Source: Trichopria drosophilae (lineage: Eukaryota > Arthropoda > Insecta > Hymenoptera > Diapriidae). Taken from it: a stretch of DNA of 64,000 bases. The stretch covers positions 73,583,001-73,647,000 of the forward strand of contig CM059587.1 in the NCBI GenBank assembly GCA_030407085.1, given 5' to 3'. The notes under the pieces are model-generated. The model saw only the letters and a list, made by a program, of their open reading frames with translations, ran no database searches and was not told the origin of the DNA. How positions within the stretch are numbered: position 1 is the first letter of the stretch; each line of letters opens with the position of its first letter. Both the position numbers and the translations under genes were made by a program. Below, in pieces: positions 1 through 11,473 of the stretch.

Positions 1-638
1 CACTTCAATAACATTAATGAGTGACTATAAGTAGCCAAAAAATACTAACTTTTTGGGAATTTAATTTACAAGTAGTGGGGGATTATTCATGTAACTGTTA
101 ATGCAAACATCCTTCCAATCTTTTTCCGACGGGTTTTTTTCTTCAGAGTGTATATTGAAACAATTACTTTTTTGTTATGTCTGTGATGAACACTTTAACA
201 TTTTTTAGTGAAAAACGGAGTGCAATTTTATAATAATTGAAAATAAACTTTTGAAAGAGTGAAATTTGTATTTTTGTTTTCACAAAAGTTGCTTCGTTTT
301 CACTAATTAACTTTTAAACTTGAGATACTAACATGAGGTCACTTGTAAAATAATGAAGAAAATAAGCTAAAACATTCAAATAGCAAAAAATGGCTATAGG
401 TGCACAGAAAAAGAACTGATTAGCTAAATGAGATTCCATATTGATCTCGCTATCATTAGAACAAGACTTTGTTGAAATAATAACCTATTATATGAACTGA
501 TTCAAAATCTTGTTAGAATAAAAAACTGCATTTAAAATAGTTGAACTTTTCATCAATAAGTTACGAGAAATTTCACGCAGAAAGTATATATTAAGAAGAT
601 GCATCCTTATGAAGATCGGCATGCTTAGAAGCTACTAC

Positions 639-840
639 CTCCATAAAATGTAATCTGTGGTGTTTTGCAAGGTTCACTCTTCTTCAAACAAGTATAAAAC
701 TGCGTGCGAAGTTCGGCGTTATTTAAAATATCGTTGACATCAAGAGTATCATATTCAGAAGAGTATTTTGCAATTGGTCCAGCGGAAGTGATCGCGGTTA
801 AGGCAAAGCTGACGAAAATACTAAACAAAAAATGCCTCAT
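639..840 (-). CDS. Chemosensory protein (OS-D/CSP family), exon 1 only, partial gene
   Basis: Secreted carrier of small hydrophobic ligands by family. The ATG at 840 opens a signal peptide (about residues 1-20, rich in F, L, A) and then the family start with a YxxxYDTLDV segment, NDILNN and a Cys-x6-Cys pair (CLKKSEPC). The exon ends after TAT GGA G at a GTAGTAG donor, phase 1, the same splice position and phase as the two complete relatives at 14.4 and 19.3 kb. Reading on past the donor meets a stop four codons later, so the exon must be spliced. I searched 1-630 on the minus strand for the CAKC-type second exon and did not see it, so it is inferred to lie left of the window. Orientation is opposite to the other two family members. 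Confidence 0.85.
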
Positions 841-2640
841 TTTTGTTTTTGGTTAAATTTTTTCTTAATACTTGACAGAAGATGTGTGCGGTTTGCTTTT
901 GTACGATTCGTTCCACTTTATCGTGTTTCGTTAGCGACCAGAGTTGGTTAAACTACATATTCAATAGTTTGAAATAACATAAATTACAGAAAAGTTTATG
1001 GATTTTCATTACTATGTAAACTAAACATATTTTACATAAAATCAACGTTGATGGTACATTTGCAGTTCAATATGTTTACAGTCGAATTACCGACATTGCA
1101 ATGTTTTTAATGATTCTGCTCAATAAGAATATTTATTATACAACCAGAATTGTCTATTTAATGCGCTGGATTATCTTTAAATACGAATTATCATAAAATC
1201 TCCAGAAATTTCCAGGATTACATCGTGAATCATTGAGATCTTTTTTATGAAGTTATAAAATGATAATCCAAAGCGGAAGTCAAATATTTAAAGCAGGAAA
1301 GTAGCCAATCGAAATAAGAGGTGATTTTATCGAAGATCAATAAAAACAGATACGAGATAAGGTACAAGAACTTGCACTTTTTTATAAGATTATCGATGAA
1401 TTAATTGATATTCCATGACAGATACAGCCTCGAAATGAAAGACTTTCTTTATTAAATATAATAATACTAAAAGATCAGTATTGAACCATTTTTAACAGAT
1501 TTAAATTACATAACTAGGATAAAAATATGTGTACTAAATTATGTAATAATAAAAAACAATACACAACCTGTAAGTATATAATTTGTTATTCAGTAAAATA
1601 TTCGCAATAAAATATTTAATATATATAGTAATTTCAGATAATCAGAAAGGTATAAATCGTTATTTATGTCAACAATTTCGGGCGACGTAAGAAAGCTGCT
1701 TTACGAATTACCTAATTTAAAAAACGCATATAACACCAAAATTTCAAGAACGAATAAATTTAAATTTTAAATCATGGTTTTATTGGCACTAAAATATAGT
1801 TTACTTTTACGAAGGTAATAAACAGCCGGCAGATGTGACATTGCAAATAAGTCCAAGCATTGAATGAACTGCACATAATAGGTTACTTATCAGCATCGTT
1901 TCAATCGCTAACTAGAAACCTGAATAAATTTAATCTTTTTCACTTTCTGCTGTGACACAAAAAAAAATAAATAATAATGCACCAAATAACAAACAAAATT
2001 AATGTGAAATAAGATTTCCTTTAATTATTATTTTTTAAGAAGATTATGTATCTTAAGTCGACGATAATTAATCGAGCTTAAACATAAGAATGGCACACTT
2101 ATCTGAACTTCTTATCAATTTGTCGCAAATTTACATATTAAATATCATATTATGAGTATAAATAGCACTCAATTTAATAATCAAACTACCTCTTTCTCTC
2201 ACGTGAAGAAATAGTTAAAAAAACTCAACATGTAATAGGAATTTGTGGATAGCTGTAGGACTGTATGTCCAAATAAATATTTTATTAAAAACGATAAATT
2301 AATTGACAAGATTCAACATTCCGTTTCTATATGAATTTGCAAATGAACAAAAACAAACATTTTTAAGCACTACATAATTGAGAAGGTCTATAAAGTGAAT
2401 GTTGACTAATTAGAAAGTTTTTCCTCATTTTCGAAATATGGCAATCTTTATTTATTGTATTGACTTAAAAATGAGCATAACATTATCTTCTTACTGCCCA
2501 AGTGTACAATGTTTTTAACGAAGTTCAGCATTTTTTAATATTTAAACTCTAAGAATAAATACTGCTATATTTTTTTCTGAACGTGTATGACAAATTATTG
2601 TAAATTGTCATAACTACACCACTCCCTCTACCATTGGGGT
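841..2640. other. Intergenic AT-rich stretch
   Basis: No coding exon, RNA gene or repeat structure could be supported here. The first ~120 bp (841-960) would contain the promoter of the minus-strand chemosensory gene, but I see no clear TATA box in it. Confidence 0.4.
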
Positions 2641-2649
2641 ATTGGTTAC

Positions 2650-5600
2650 ATGATCTCCTGTCATCTCAATAGACGGACTAATCCCAGAAGCACTGCTTTC
2701 TGCATTCGGCCAGCAATGGAATTTGCATATTGTTGACAGGCCAGAATGCTTTTAATGTTTTCGAGGAAAGTTGGTCTCATTCCGCCCAGCACTCTAATTA
2801 CAAGCGAGACACATTTGACTTTAAATCCTGGATAACATTTGCGGATATTGAACAGGATTTCTTGATATTTCATCATCTTTGCTGACTATATTTGTCTCTG
2901 CTGATGCAGAGAACTCAATGATGTGGATGGATTTTTCATCGAAGTCAGCAAGAATTATGTCAGGCTTATTGCATTAATGTGGACGTATGGCAAAACTGGG
3001 GTTGACACACGGAGTTGTTCCCTCCGTACATTGTCTCTGACAGCTGATTGATGATTCCTGTGCGCTACTGCGTCCAACGTTGAAAACAAGACCTAATTTT
3101 TATGCCGCTCTTTCCGCCGGGTTGTACAAAAACGCCTCCTTCCCATGAATTTCATGGCGATGAACTAGCATCATCAGGTGATCCGTTCGATTAATAACGT
3201 CGCAAGAAGTTTCTAGGACTAATCTGTCATACATGCACTCAAAACTCAAAAGACCACGACCTCCCATTTTTTGGGGGCAAGTACGGTCATTTTACGGAAG
3301 ATCTTAGATGCAAACTGCCTTGCATACAAACCATCTTACTTACATTCGTCAGCCAATACCCCTTAGCTCATTAATGTTCCACTTAAGTGCCCCAAATGAA
3401 TAGAGCATTGGTGAAACAGCTAACATATTCGTGGCTGCCACCTCGTTTTCCTTAAAAAAAAACGACTGCACATTTATCCAATCCGAATTCCATCCCTATA
3501 TCTCTCGAGTATGTGAGGGTAATTTTCAGAGACCGATGTAATTGATCTTCGCCTGGTGCGTATAATTTAAGATCGTCCATACCCAGGTGGAAAAAATATT
3601 CGATGAAAGTATTTGCGAGAATATATCTGTGGTCGAAAGGCATAACAGCATAACTGACGCTGTCATGATTCCGAGAGAAACGGCTTTTAATATTCACTTA
3701 GCTCTCCCAAATCGGAAAAGCTATAAATTTGTTTAATATTTAGAATTTTGTCTTATTTTGTGATATATTTTTATAACACGTTCATCTTATTGAGTAAAGT
3801 GCATAAATTAATATGAAATTAGTGTTTTTCTACCGGAATCGCATTTCTGAATGCAGTTATGTGATTAGGCAGCACATTTATATAATATGTACGTTTCAAA
3901 TCGGAAAATCAATAAATTTGTTTTTCATTTATAATTCACTCATATTATTTAATACAATTTTAAAATACGTTCATGTCATTAAAATTTTAAACTTTTAATT
4001 TAACAAGAAACTGTATTTATGAAATTATTAAAGTTAATAAATATGTTATTACTAAATAGTTCTTACCTAATTTATTGATACGATCAACATTTTATTAAGC
4101 TTTTTGATTAAATATAATTTTTAACTACTTTCCGATATTTATAATGTCAAATTTTATAACCATATGCAGTTATGCCTTTATGTTGAGGAACATTTTCTAC
4201 CGAAATGAGCTTCCAAATGCTTTAATAGCAAGTACAGTTTGAAAAGCATTATTAATTATACAAAAATCCAGAGTTATCTCAAATTTCATGAAAATGTCAG
4301 TTATGCTGTTATGCCTTTCGACCACAGATATATGGCATATATTTCATATATTACATTTTTCACCGAAAATATATGACAAATGTATGTTGAATATATGCCA
4401 GACATAAGTTTAAAACTATATGTGCATTCATATATCTAACATATATGTCACATATTGCATTTTTCGCCGAAAATATATGTGCATTTATTTAGCATATATG
4501 TCACATATATTTATTTTCCGTGTGGGTATAGAAGAGATGGGTGATCTTATGCACACGTTGACCAGGCGTCCCACACAAGTACCTATGAAATTCTCGGAGA
4601 GCAACGGATCGACGTTATAAAGATGCAGAATAGCAGAAGATTCAAAGAATCTCCCTGATAGACACCTCTTTGGAACTGAACCAGTTTAGACGTGGTTCAA
4701 CGCTTCCCCGATGTCACGACAGAGCACATTTTCCAAAGTGGCATTAAAGCCTTTATACTTCTCACTATATTTAGGTGGACATGAAGGCGTTTGAGCAACA
4801 AGCATAAAAGCTCGTGCGAAGTTCAATCATACGCCTGCATATACTCCAGCCAGGCTATCAACAGGTTACGCTTGTACTGGACTGAGTCCTGATAAACACA
4901 CCTGTCGATAAGCAAGTTGTCCTTGCAGCCGAACACACCCATTGCAACCTCGTTGTTCTACTATTCACTCCCATGCCCGTTTTACAGCTTTCTCAATACG
5001 TTCGTTCAAGATGGTAGAGAACCATTTGTGTAACGTAATGAGACAGTTGATTGGTCTATGGTTTTTTGGATCATACAATCCCACCAATTTTATGATTAGT
5101 GTTGTTCGGCCCTACACCAGCCAATGAGGAATGAATTGGTCTCCAGTTATGAAAGTGGTGAATACTCCGGCTAGGTGTTGATGGGCAGAAGTAAACTTCT
5201 TCCACCAATAGTTGTTAATTCCATCTCAGCCCGGCGAGGAGAAATTCCTTGCCCTTTTGATGGCATTATTCACCTCTAATGCACTGACTGGTGGGCAACT
5301 CGGTAAAAAATTTTAATGCCTGGAGTATCTGCATTAAGCCTAGATGTTTTCTCGTAGATGCTCCACCAGAATTCCTCCTCAACCGAAGCCATTGACCGAC
5401 ACTGCGACACGGTGTTTAAAGAAGTTGGAAGCATTCAACAAAAATATTGCATTTTGTCGAATTCCATCCTCCCGTCTTTGCAGCCATCGGGAAGCAAGTA
5501 TCCGCGTGAATCGAATTTTGCCGTTCAATTGAGACATGCGTTTTGTAATCTGTCGGCTGCCCGATTTTTTGACAGGCCACATAATTTCTCAGATGTTGTT

Positions 5601-5775
5601 GAGAAAAGCGATTTGCCAGTTCGGGGTGGATTATTGTAACCCGATTATGCATTCGCGCCATGTAGCCGCTCTGTTTCGGACAACTCTCCTCGTAGCGATG
5701 CATAAGATCTTGCCTGAGACTATCCGTCCACTGAAATCGTCCGTGGGCATTTGTGAGTCGTCATCCCGGGACGTC
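2650..5775 (-). mobile_element. Decayed non-LTR retrotransposon (LINE), reverse transcriptase remnants
   Basis: Read right to left, broken frames give reverse-transcriptase-like pieces: an upstream region near 5.7-5.4 kb (HRYEESCPKQSGYMARMHNR), a 'STILNERIEKA' piece near 5.0 kb, the catalytic-type box with 'MDDLKLYAPGEDQLHRSLK' and 'DIGMEFGLDKCAV' at 3.45-3.62 kb, and a C-terminal tail ('VSLVIRVLGG', 'RMQKAVLLGLVRLLR') ending at 2661. This order and tail match a LINE RT family widespread in invertebrates (R2/R4-like; exact clade is inference). Many stops and frameshifts make it dead. It is interrupted at about 3.69-4.53 kb by unrelated AT-rich DNA and a repeat. Confidence 0.7.
3690..4530. repeat. 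Insertion splitting the LINE, with ACATATATGT-word repeat
   Basis: The left part is featureless AT-rich DNA. The right part (about 4320-4526) contains two direct copies of a ~110-bp unit in which tttttcnccgaaaatatatg is followed by reiterated ATATATG/ACATATATGT words; it ends in GTGTGGG, whose complement CCCACAC also begins the hairpin at 11222. A 38-bp segment of the LINE at 3623-3660 recurs in inverted orientation at 4297-4334, bounding the insertion. Confidence 0.45.
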
Positions 5776-5884
5776 CACAATAAAGACGTATATATTATTA
5801 GTATTTTTTTTTTGTATTACCAAGGAGGAAAATGCATTAGGCACCATTGGGGGTTGATGGTGGTGGATAACCTCCCCCGTATCG

Positions 5885-6060
5885 GACTGTCTTACCTTCG
5901 ATATTGAGGGTTTCATTAAAATTTCACTAAAAACGTAAATTATAGATGACTGAATAAAATTTTCCAAATTCGAGCACTGTAAAAGCAATTTTAATTACTG
6001 TAGACGGTTTCATAGAAAATACCAAAGAAATTATTTGAAAACAGTTTAATTTTGTTTCCG
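5885..6060. repeat. Fragment of the 27.8/30.6/32.5-kb foldback family
   Basis: The stretch from 'gagggtttcattaaaatttc' through 'actgtagacggtttcatagaaaataccaaagaaattatt' resembles the arms at 27846-28000, 30600-30780 and 32450-32600 (same order of blocks: 'cgagctctgtnnaggnnatttt', 'nattactntaga', 'nnaaataccaaagaaatt'). Isolated copy, no ends recognised. Confidence 0.4.
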
Positions 6061-6824
6061 GGGTATTCAATTGTGTTTAATGGTGAAATCCGTTTTTTTA
6101 TTCCCTACACCATTATTTGTTATTTTAAAAAATGTATTACTTGCAGAATATGTGCTTTTAAATTTGTGACTATCTATCAATATGATTAGCATCAAAAAGT
6201 ACATGCAAAACTTGAAAATGCAAACATACAATGCGTATACATGACAGATTTCGTGTCAAGTGATCCAGGCCAGAATTTGAAACATGTGGGATCCGGTTGA
6301 AATTTGCACAAACTATAGTCCTATTGGATACAATGTTAAATACCAAATATTAGCAATTTTTATAAAAAATTGCAGGACGTAGAGGGGGTTGAAATTTTGA
6401 AATTTCATCATACAAGGTATATTTCGACTGTTCGTAACTTTGTTAAACTCAAAAATTAAAATAATATAAAATATGTTTCAGATAGGTTTTTTCCCGCCCT
6501 TTTTAATGTTACGTGTAAAAATTATGAGAGTTTTAGAAAACATATTTTCCGTTTTCATAAAAGACAATACAATTGTTTATATGATCAAAATGGCGTTCAC
6601 AAAACTACAAATTCAAAAGATATGAAGCAACATTATGAACAACATAAAAACAATTCAATGTCTTGTTAAGTAATGTACGAATACTTAAAAGTATTAAAAC
6701 TATCATTAAAATGTTTTATATGAAATATTTAATTAAAAAAGGTTTTAATAAATTTATAAAAACATAATTTTCTATTGTTCCTTTACGCAAGGATTACCAG
6801 TTTCCTGTTTATTGTTAATCATTT

Positions 6825-7160
6825 ACAGTACATTAAAAGTATAAAATGGTAAAATACGTTTCCCGATGAAAAATGTAAATTCTAACCTCAAATTGTAAAA
6901 TCGCTTATATAAATTTATATTTTGCTATTGACGTAATTTTCGCCGTCAAAATTGTAAATTTACTGCACCGTTGTTTTTGTTAACCTCACATTTCAAGTCC
7001 GTGCAAAGTCGCTTCAGTTCTTTGTAAATTTACAATTTTTATGGTAATTTCACACTGTTTCTGGGAATTTGTTCACGTTCAGAGAAGGTCCCACTAGTAT
7101 CTTTTACAGTGCACTCTGCAAGTTGTAAATTTACATTTCCATTTTTTACAGTGTATAATT
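6825..7160. repeat. Short element with reiterated GTAAATTTAC words
   Basis: The palindromic word gtaaatttac, or close variants, occurs several times between 6850 and 7140. The right margin reads ccattttttacagtgta, and the left margin has a weak inverted counterpart (acagtacattaaaagtataaaatgg). No transposase. The boundaries are approximate. 6060-6820 and 7160-7480 show nothing else I can name. Confidence 0.35.
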
Positions 7161-7479
7161 AATCCGAATTTCGATTGCTAAAAAACGGGCACTTTTTAGG
7201 GTCTTTTGGGGGTCATTCTTTATTCACCATCGTTTACACTGAATAGAATTTCATTTTTTGAATAAGCAAGCAACCACTGGACACTTTCCTCTTCTGAAAA
7301 TAAAAAATACTTTATTCTTCTCGCAAAAGCCTGTTCGATTGGAGCAGTTCTACATAACCTCAAACCATTTCAATAACATTTCGCCCGCGCATTTTTTTGC
7401 AAATTGGTTCTGGTTGGTTGTTTCTGCGCATCATTTCACCCCTTCCATCTTTATTTCTTGTATATTGTAAATATTTTCG

Positions 7480-7645
7480 TTTCACCACGTGTTTATTTGA
7501 AAAATCAGAAAAAACATATTATAAACATCAAATATACTAACTTATTGGAAGTAAACATTATATTATTTCAGATATCACGTGTTTATTAAAAAAATGAAAA
7601 AAACATAATAAGCATCATATATTCTGACTTATTGAAAGTAAATGT
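7480..7645 (+). promoter_or_regulatory. Tandem ~90-bp duplication, each copy with a CACGTG E-box
   Basis: Two diverged direct copies (about 7480-7558 and 7570-7645) share 'cacgtgtttatt', an A-rich core, and 'gacttattgaaagtaaa'-type ends. Each carries a perfect CACGTG E-box, at 7486-7491 and 7576-7581, 90 bp apart and 150-240 bp upstream of the MSS51-like start codon. CACGTG is the known site of bHLH factors such as Myc, USF, MITF/TFE and CLOCK; a promoter role here is inference. Confidence 0.4.
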
Positions 7646-7723
7646 ATGTGATTATAAGTGTCGAGTAGCTTATTGAATAAAGCAAGATTAGTCAAATTTG
7701 CACAACTCATTGAACGTGCTATA

Positions 7724-8992
7724 ATGGAAAATTCTTACAATGTTAATTTTTTCGTAAATGCGTGTCACGTGTGCAAATCATACGGAGTAAAGTCACCTGC
7801 GATAAAGAGGTGCAGTGGTTGTAAACTAATATCATACTGCAGTCAAATGCACCAAAGAAAACATTGGTCGCAACATAAAGCATTGTGCCAAATTGTTTGC
7901 AAACTTTACAATACAACAAACGAACCCAGTATCTTCAAAAACTGTAAAGGTCTTAACATGGAGGATTGGGTGAGAGAAAAAACGACTAAAGTTTTGTGCG
8001 TGTCTTTAAAAATGGAAAGAGAACTGTTACTGTACGAGAAGCAAATGTTTACATTTCCAAGAGCATGTGCAATTTGCCATGACTCCGATATTAAAAATCT
8101 AAAGGAATGTCCGAATTGTCCAAATTCCAATTTTTGTACGGAACATTTTAATAATTCTGAACATCAAAATCTTTGTAGATCTTTCAAACTTTGTTTCGAG
8201 CTAGACCATAAAGTTCTAGATGCTGAAATTTGCATATCGAAATGGTTTTGTCCATATTATTTAGAAGAAACTGATTTACCTACATCCATCGCATCTTATA
8301 TTAAAACATATAACAGAGATCGAACTTTATCAATTTCTGCAGAACACCAAGAAGCTTATGTTTCTCAAAGTTTAACACGAGTACTAACACTGATGTACGC
8401 AATGAAAAAATTGAAGTACACGCCCAGAAATAAATTAACCGTTCATATTATTGGAGCAAATATGATAGAGGTTGCTAGTCTTGATACCTGGGAAATTTTA
8501 ATACATTGGTTTCCGTCTTTGATAGAACTGAACGTTATTTTAATAGGACCAGAGTTTAATAGTATCAATAAGAATGTAAAACAAAATCTTTGCGATTGCT
8601 GCGTTGAAAACAAGATTGAAATAAACATTGGAATTTACGGCATCCGCTACGACTATTATATTAAAAACGAACACTTCATAATTCCAGATATTGTTATCGG
8701 TTATAATTTAGGAATAGCTGAAGATAATCATTTAGATCCTGAATTGAGTCAATGGACAACATCGCTACGTGCATTATCTCGACTAAACTGTCCATTCGTG
8801 TTTACGAGTTACACATCCACCGAAGCTTCCAGCGACCACAAAAGATTATGCACAATTCTAAAAAAAAATGAAACATATTTATATTCTGAGAAAAATCCAT
8901 TTTCAAGTTGTCGGCCACATCGAGACTTTGAAACGGAAGGAGTCTTTTACCAAAATTGTTATATAACTATATACAAAGACTTAACGAAGTAA
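7724..8992 (+). CDS. MYND zinc-finger protein, MSS51-like
   Basis: Single-exon gene of 422 residues from the first in-frame ATG (ATGGAAAATTC at 7724). The open frame extends to 7658 without an ATG, so an upstream exon cannot be excluded; an AG precedes 7658. Residues 14-55 form a MYND zinc finger: CxxC at 14/17, CxxC at 30/33, YC at 38-39, His at 43 where Cys is usual, and H-x3-C ending at 55. A second Cys/His cluster follows (CAIC, CPNC, FC, CRSFKLC). The C-terminal half ('VHIIGAN', 'DIVIGYNLGI', 'CPFVFTSYTSTEA') matches the domain shared by MSS51 and other MYND proteins, which in yeast and vertebrates act on mitochondrial translation or respiration. The exact orthology is inferred from memory of the family. 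An AATAAA follows at 9103. Confidence 0.8.
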   Translation: MENSYNVNFFVNACHVCKSYGVKSPAIKRCSGCKLISYCSQMHQRKHWSQHKALCQIVCKLYNTTNEPSIFKNCKGLNMEDWVREKTTKVLCVSLKMERELLLYEKQMFTFPRACAICHDSDIKNLKECPNCPNSNFCTEHFNNSEHQNLCRSFKLCFELDHKVLDAEICISKWFCPYYLEETDLPTSIASYIKTYNRDRTLSISAEHQEAYVSQSLTRVLTLMYAMKKLKYTPRNKLTVHIIGANMIEVASLDTWEILIHWFPSLIELNVILIGPEFNSINKNVKQNLCDCCVENKIEINIGIYGIRYDYYIKNEHFIIPDIVIGYNLGIAEDNHLDPELSQWTTSLRALSRLNCPFVFTSYTSTEASSDHKRLCTILKKNETYLYSEKNPFSSCRPHRDFETEGVFYQNCYITIYKDLTK

Positions 8993-9102
8993 TGCACGAT
9001 ATTTGTATTATATTGTATTAAGTAATGAAAATCGACGTAATTTCTTTTCAGTCTGGACTGTAAAGCAATTTATATATTTTTATATGCAATTTGTACAAAA
9101 TA

Positions 9103-9108
9103 ATAAAT
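9103..9108 (+). terminator. Poly(A) signal AATAAA
   Basis: AATAAATAAA lies 111 bp after the MSS51-like stop codon and is the first canonical signal downstream. Confidence 0.6.
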
Positions 9109-10112
9109 AAAAGTGTTATTGAGTTAGTCGGACTGTGTTAATGTATTTTCGTTGCTCCCGAATTTTTAATTTTATTTGGAGTTCTGTTTGAGCTTTCGTG
9201 CATAATTTATTCTTGTTAATATTTGTGACAACTTTTTGTTTGTGGTTTGGCTCTTTTTATCCGGTCGCATGGTCTTAAATTAATTTTTAATTAATTTTGG
9301 AATGATTGAATTATTCTTATAAGTTTTCTTATTCATTTATCTGTCATATTATTATCCGGTATTGTGTTGTGGTTTAATGTGACTGAACTTCTAATATTCA
9401 AACACATCGCATGATCACCACTCCTACTAGTTTTACAAAACCTTTAATCATCCAACTAGATTCAAATCGGGATGTAATGTCAATAATTTCTAAGAGAAAC
9501 TTTATCACAGTGTCATCAGATAAGACTAAGCAACAGAGGTAACAATTAGCTAAACTGCACAATGATGTCACTGAACACAATGCGGCTTACTCTTTAGACC
9601 TTCGCACCATAAAATACTGGGGTTTCCAACTATTGTTTCACTGAGAACACCTCCACAGTTAGATACTCTGCCCAGACCTTAAACATCTTTTATCAAAGTG
9701 TTTGTTCCATCAACAACAAGCTTGATTATCTGAGAACAAACTTGTTCATGATGCAACCAGTTCCGGATGTTCTATTCCTTACTTAAACATGGCTTAAAAA
9801 TAGTACGAGCTCATCGGAACTTGGATTAATAGGCTATAATGTTGTGATCGACTGGTTGAGTTAGATTTACCCCATTCAAGTGCTGTGGAAGCTGCAGCGG
9901 TCAGTTTTGTACACCACTTACTGAAGATTATCATCATTTGTGTTTATATTCCACTACGTACATCTACATCAGATTTCTATATATTCTGTAATGGAGTTGA
10001 ATATCTTGCCGACTCGCATTCGGATCACAAGATTATTTTACTTGGGGACTTCAATATTCCATCCATCCAATCTGCCTTTATCATTTGGTCTCAAGCAGTG
10101 CTATCCATTCTT

Positions 10113-10331
10113 CCCTCTAAAGGTGAGATTCCACATGGAATTCCACGTGTATTTTCCATGTGGAATTATGTGGATTCTCCACGTTGATTCTATATGTGGA
10201 TTTTCCATGTGGAATTCCACAGGGATTTTCTATGTGGAAAATCCACATAATTCCATAAAATTCCACAAAAATCCACATAGAATCCACATGGAAAATCCAC
10301 GTGGAATTCCATGTGGAGTTTTTCAATAGGG
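10113..10331. mobile_element. Hairpin element built of TTCCACATGGAA words
   Basis: 219 bp, overall palindromic. Ends are CCCTCTAAAGG on the left and the complement of CCCTATTGAAAA on the right. The interior repeats variants of ttccacatggaa and tccacgtgga about a dozen times in both orientations. It sits inside the LINE. The open frames across it only reflect the word periodicity. Confidence 0.65.
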
Positions 10332-10469
10332 TATACTTTGGACCTCTGTTTTGTTCCTGAGCATCTCCTGGAACCATTCTGTGATTCACTAGTCAAGACC
10401 GATGATCATCACTGTGCTGAAGCTTTTAGTGTTAGTTTTAGAGAATGCCGACTGTATTGCAATTAATCG

Positions 10470-10690
10470 CTCTGGTGAAAATTTCCGTAAAATCATATGA
10501 TAAATCATATGAGATTTTTATAATTTCTTTAATATCTTAGAGGAATCCAGATAATTGTAATTCATTTTCTCATATTATTATTATTTCTTATAATTACATG
10601 AGAAATCACATAAAAAGTTTCCCGGATCAACTGATATTTTAAAAATCTCATATGATTTATCATATGATATTACGAACATTTTCAGTAGGG
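10470..10690. mobile_element. Hairpin element built of ATCATATGAT words
   Basis: 221 bp. Left end CTCTGGTGAAAATTTCCGTAA, right end complement CCCTACTGAAAATGTTCGTAA. Both are followed by 'aatcatatgataaatcatat' blocks. Same size class and terminal pattern as the element at 10113, but a different internal word. A CG dinucleotide is present on both flanks, possibly a 2-bp target duplication. Confidence 0.65.
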
Positions 10691-11221
10691 CGTGATCTTC
10701 ATTTTATATCATGGGACTCAGTTTTTAGTAGCCGCGATATTAATGTTGATACTTCTAAGTTTAACTCGGTCTTAAACAATATCATTTCGAAATATGTTCC
10801 GTAGAAAAGGCGTTCTCATATTTGTACTTATCCGAGATGGTATACTAAAGAACTTATTAAATTAATTATTTTAAAACAGCGTACGCATAGTCTCTCCTGG
10901 AAAGTTATAGTCGCGACTCTGATGATTATACATATCGCTTTTAAAAAATTACGGGCCCGTTGTCTACAACTTTCCCGTCAGCTCTATATAAAGACTACAT
11001 ATCCTCTCTTCAATCCAGCTTGCATTCCAACCTTCGATCATTTTGGTCATATGTCAATAACTTGAAGTTGTCTAAAAATTTACCGACTCATCTTCGCCAT
11101 GGTGACTCTTTGGCTAGCTCTGATTCCGATGTTGCCGGTGTTTTTTCTAATCATTTTAGTTCAGTTTGTCGAGTTGAATCATTTAAAGAATTTTCCGGTA
11201 CCTATAAATCCTCTCTAACAA

Positions 11222-11408
11222 CCCACACAGCACACTGTCCTGGGGACGTCCTCAGGAGCTCCTCAGGACGTCCAAATGTCCGCTTTTACCATGCTGTTAA
11301 CGTCCACAGGACATCCTTAGGACACAGGACGTCTTGAGGACGTTAATAGGACGATAAAAGCGGACATTTGGACGTCCTGAGGAGCTCCTGAGTAGTGTGC
11401 TGTGTGGG
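11222..11408. mobile_element. Hairpin element built of GGACGTCC words
   Basis: 187 bp. Starts CCCACACAGCACAC and ends GTGTGCTGTGTGGG, a 14-bp perfect inverted repeat. Inside are repeated ggacgtcc and ggagctcc palindromes. Inserted in the LINE between its endonuclease and RT parts. Confidence 0.7.
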
Positions 11409-11473
11409 AAATTCTTATGCCATTACCAGAACTGATCTTATTAATGTTCTCAATAGTTGAGAAGATAATACAC

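Noticed and set aside
5344..5907. Plus-strand frames of 60-120 codons
   Set aside because: They run antisense to the decayed LINE, whose minus-strand translation has the recognisable reverse-transcriptase motifs.
10117..10389. Overlapping frames rich in 'NPHGIPRGI'-type repeats on both strands
   Set aside because: They are translations of the TTCCACATGGAA word element, not proteins.
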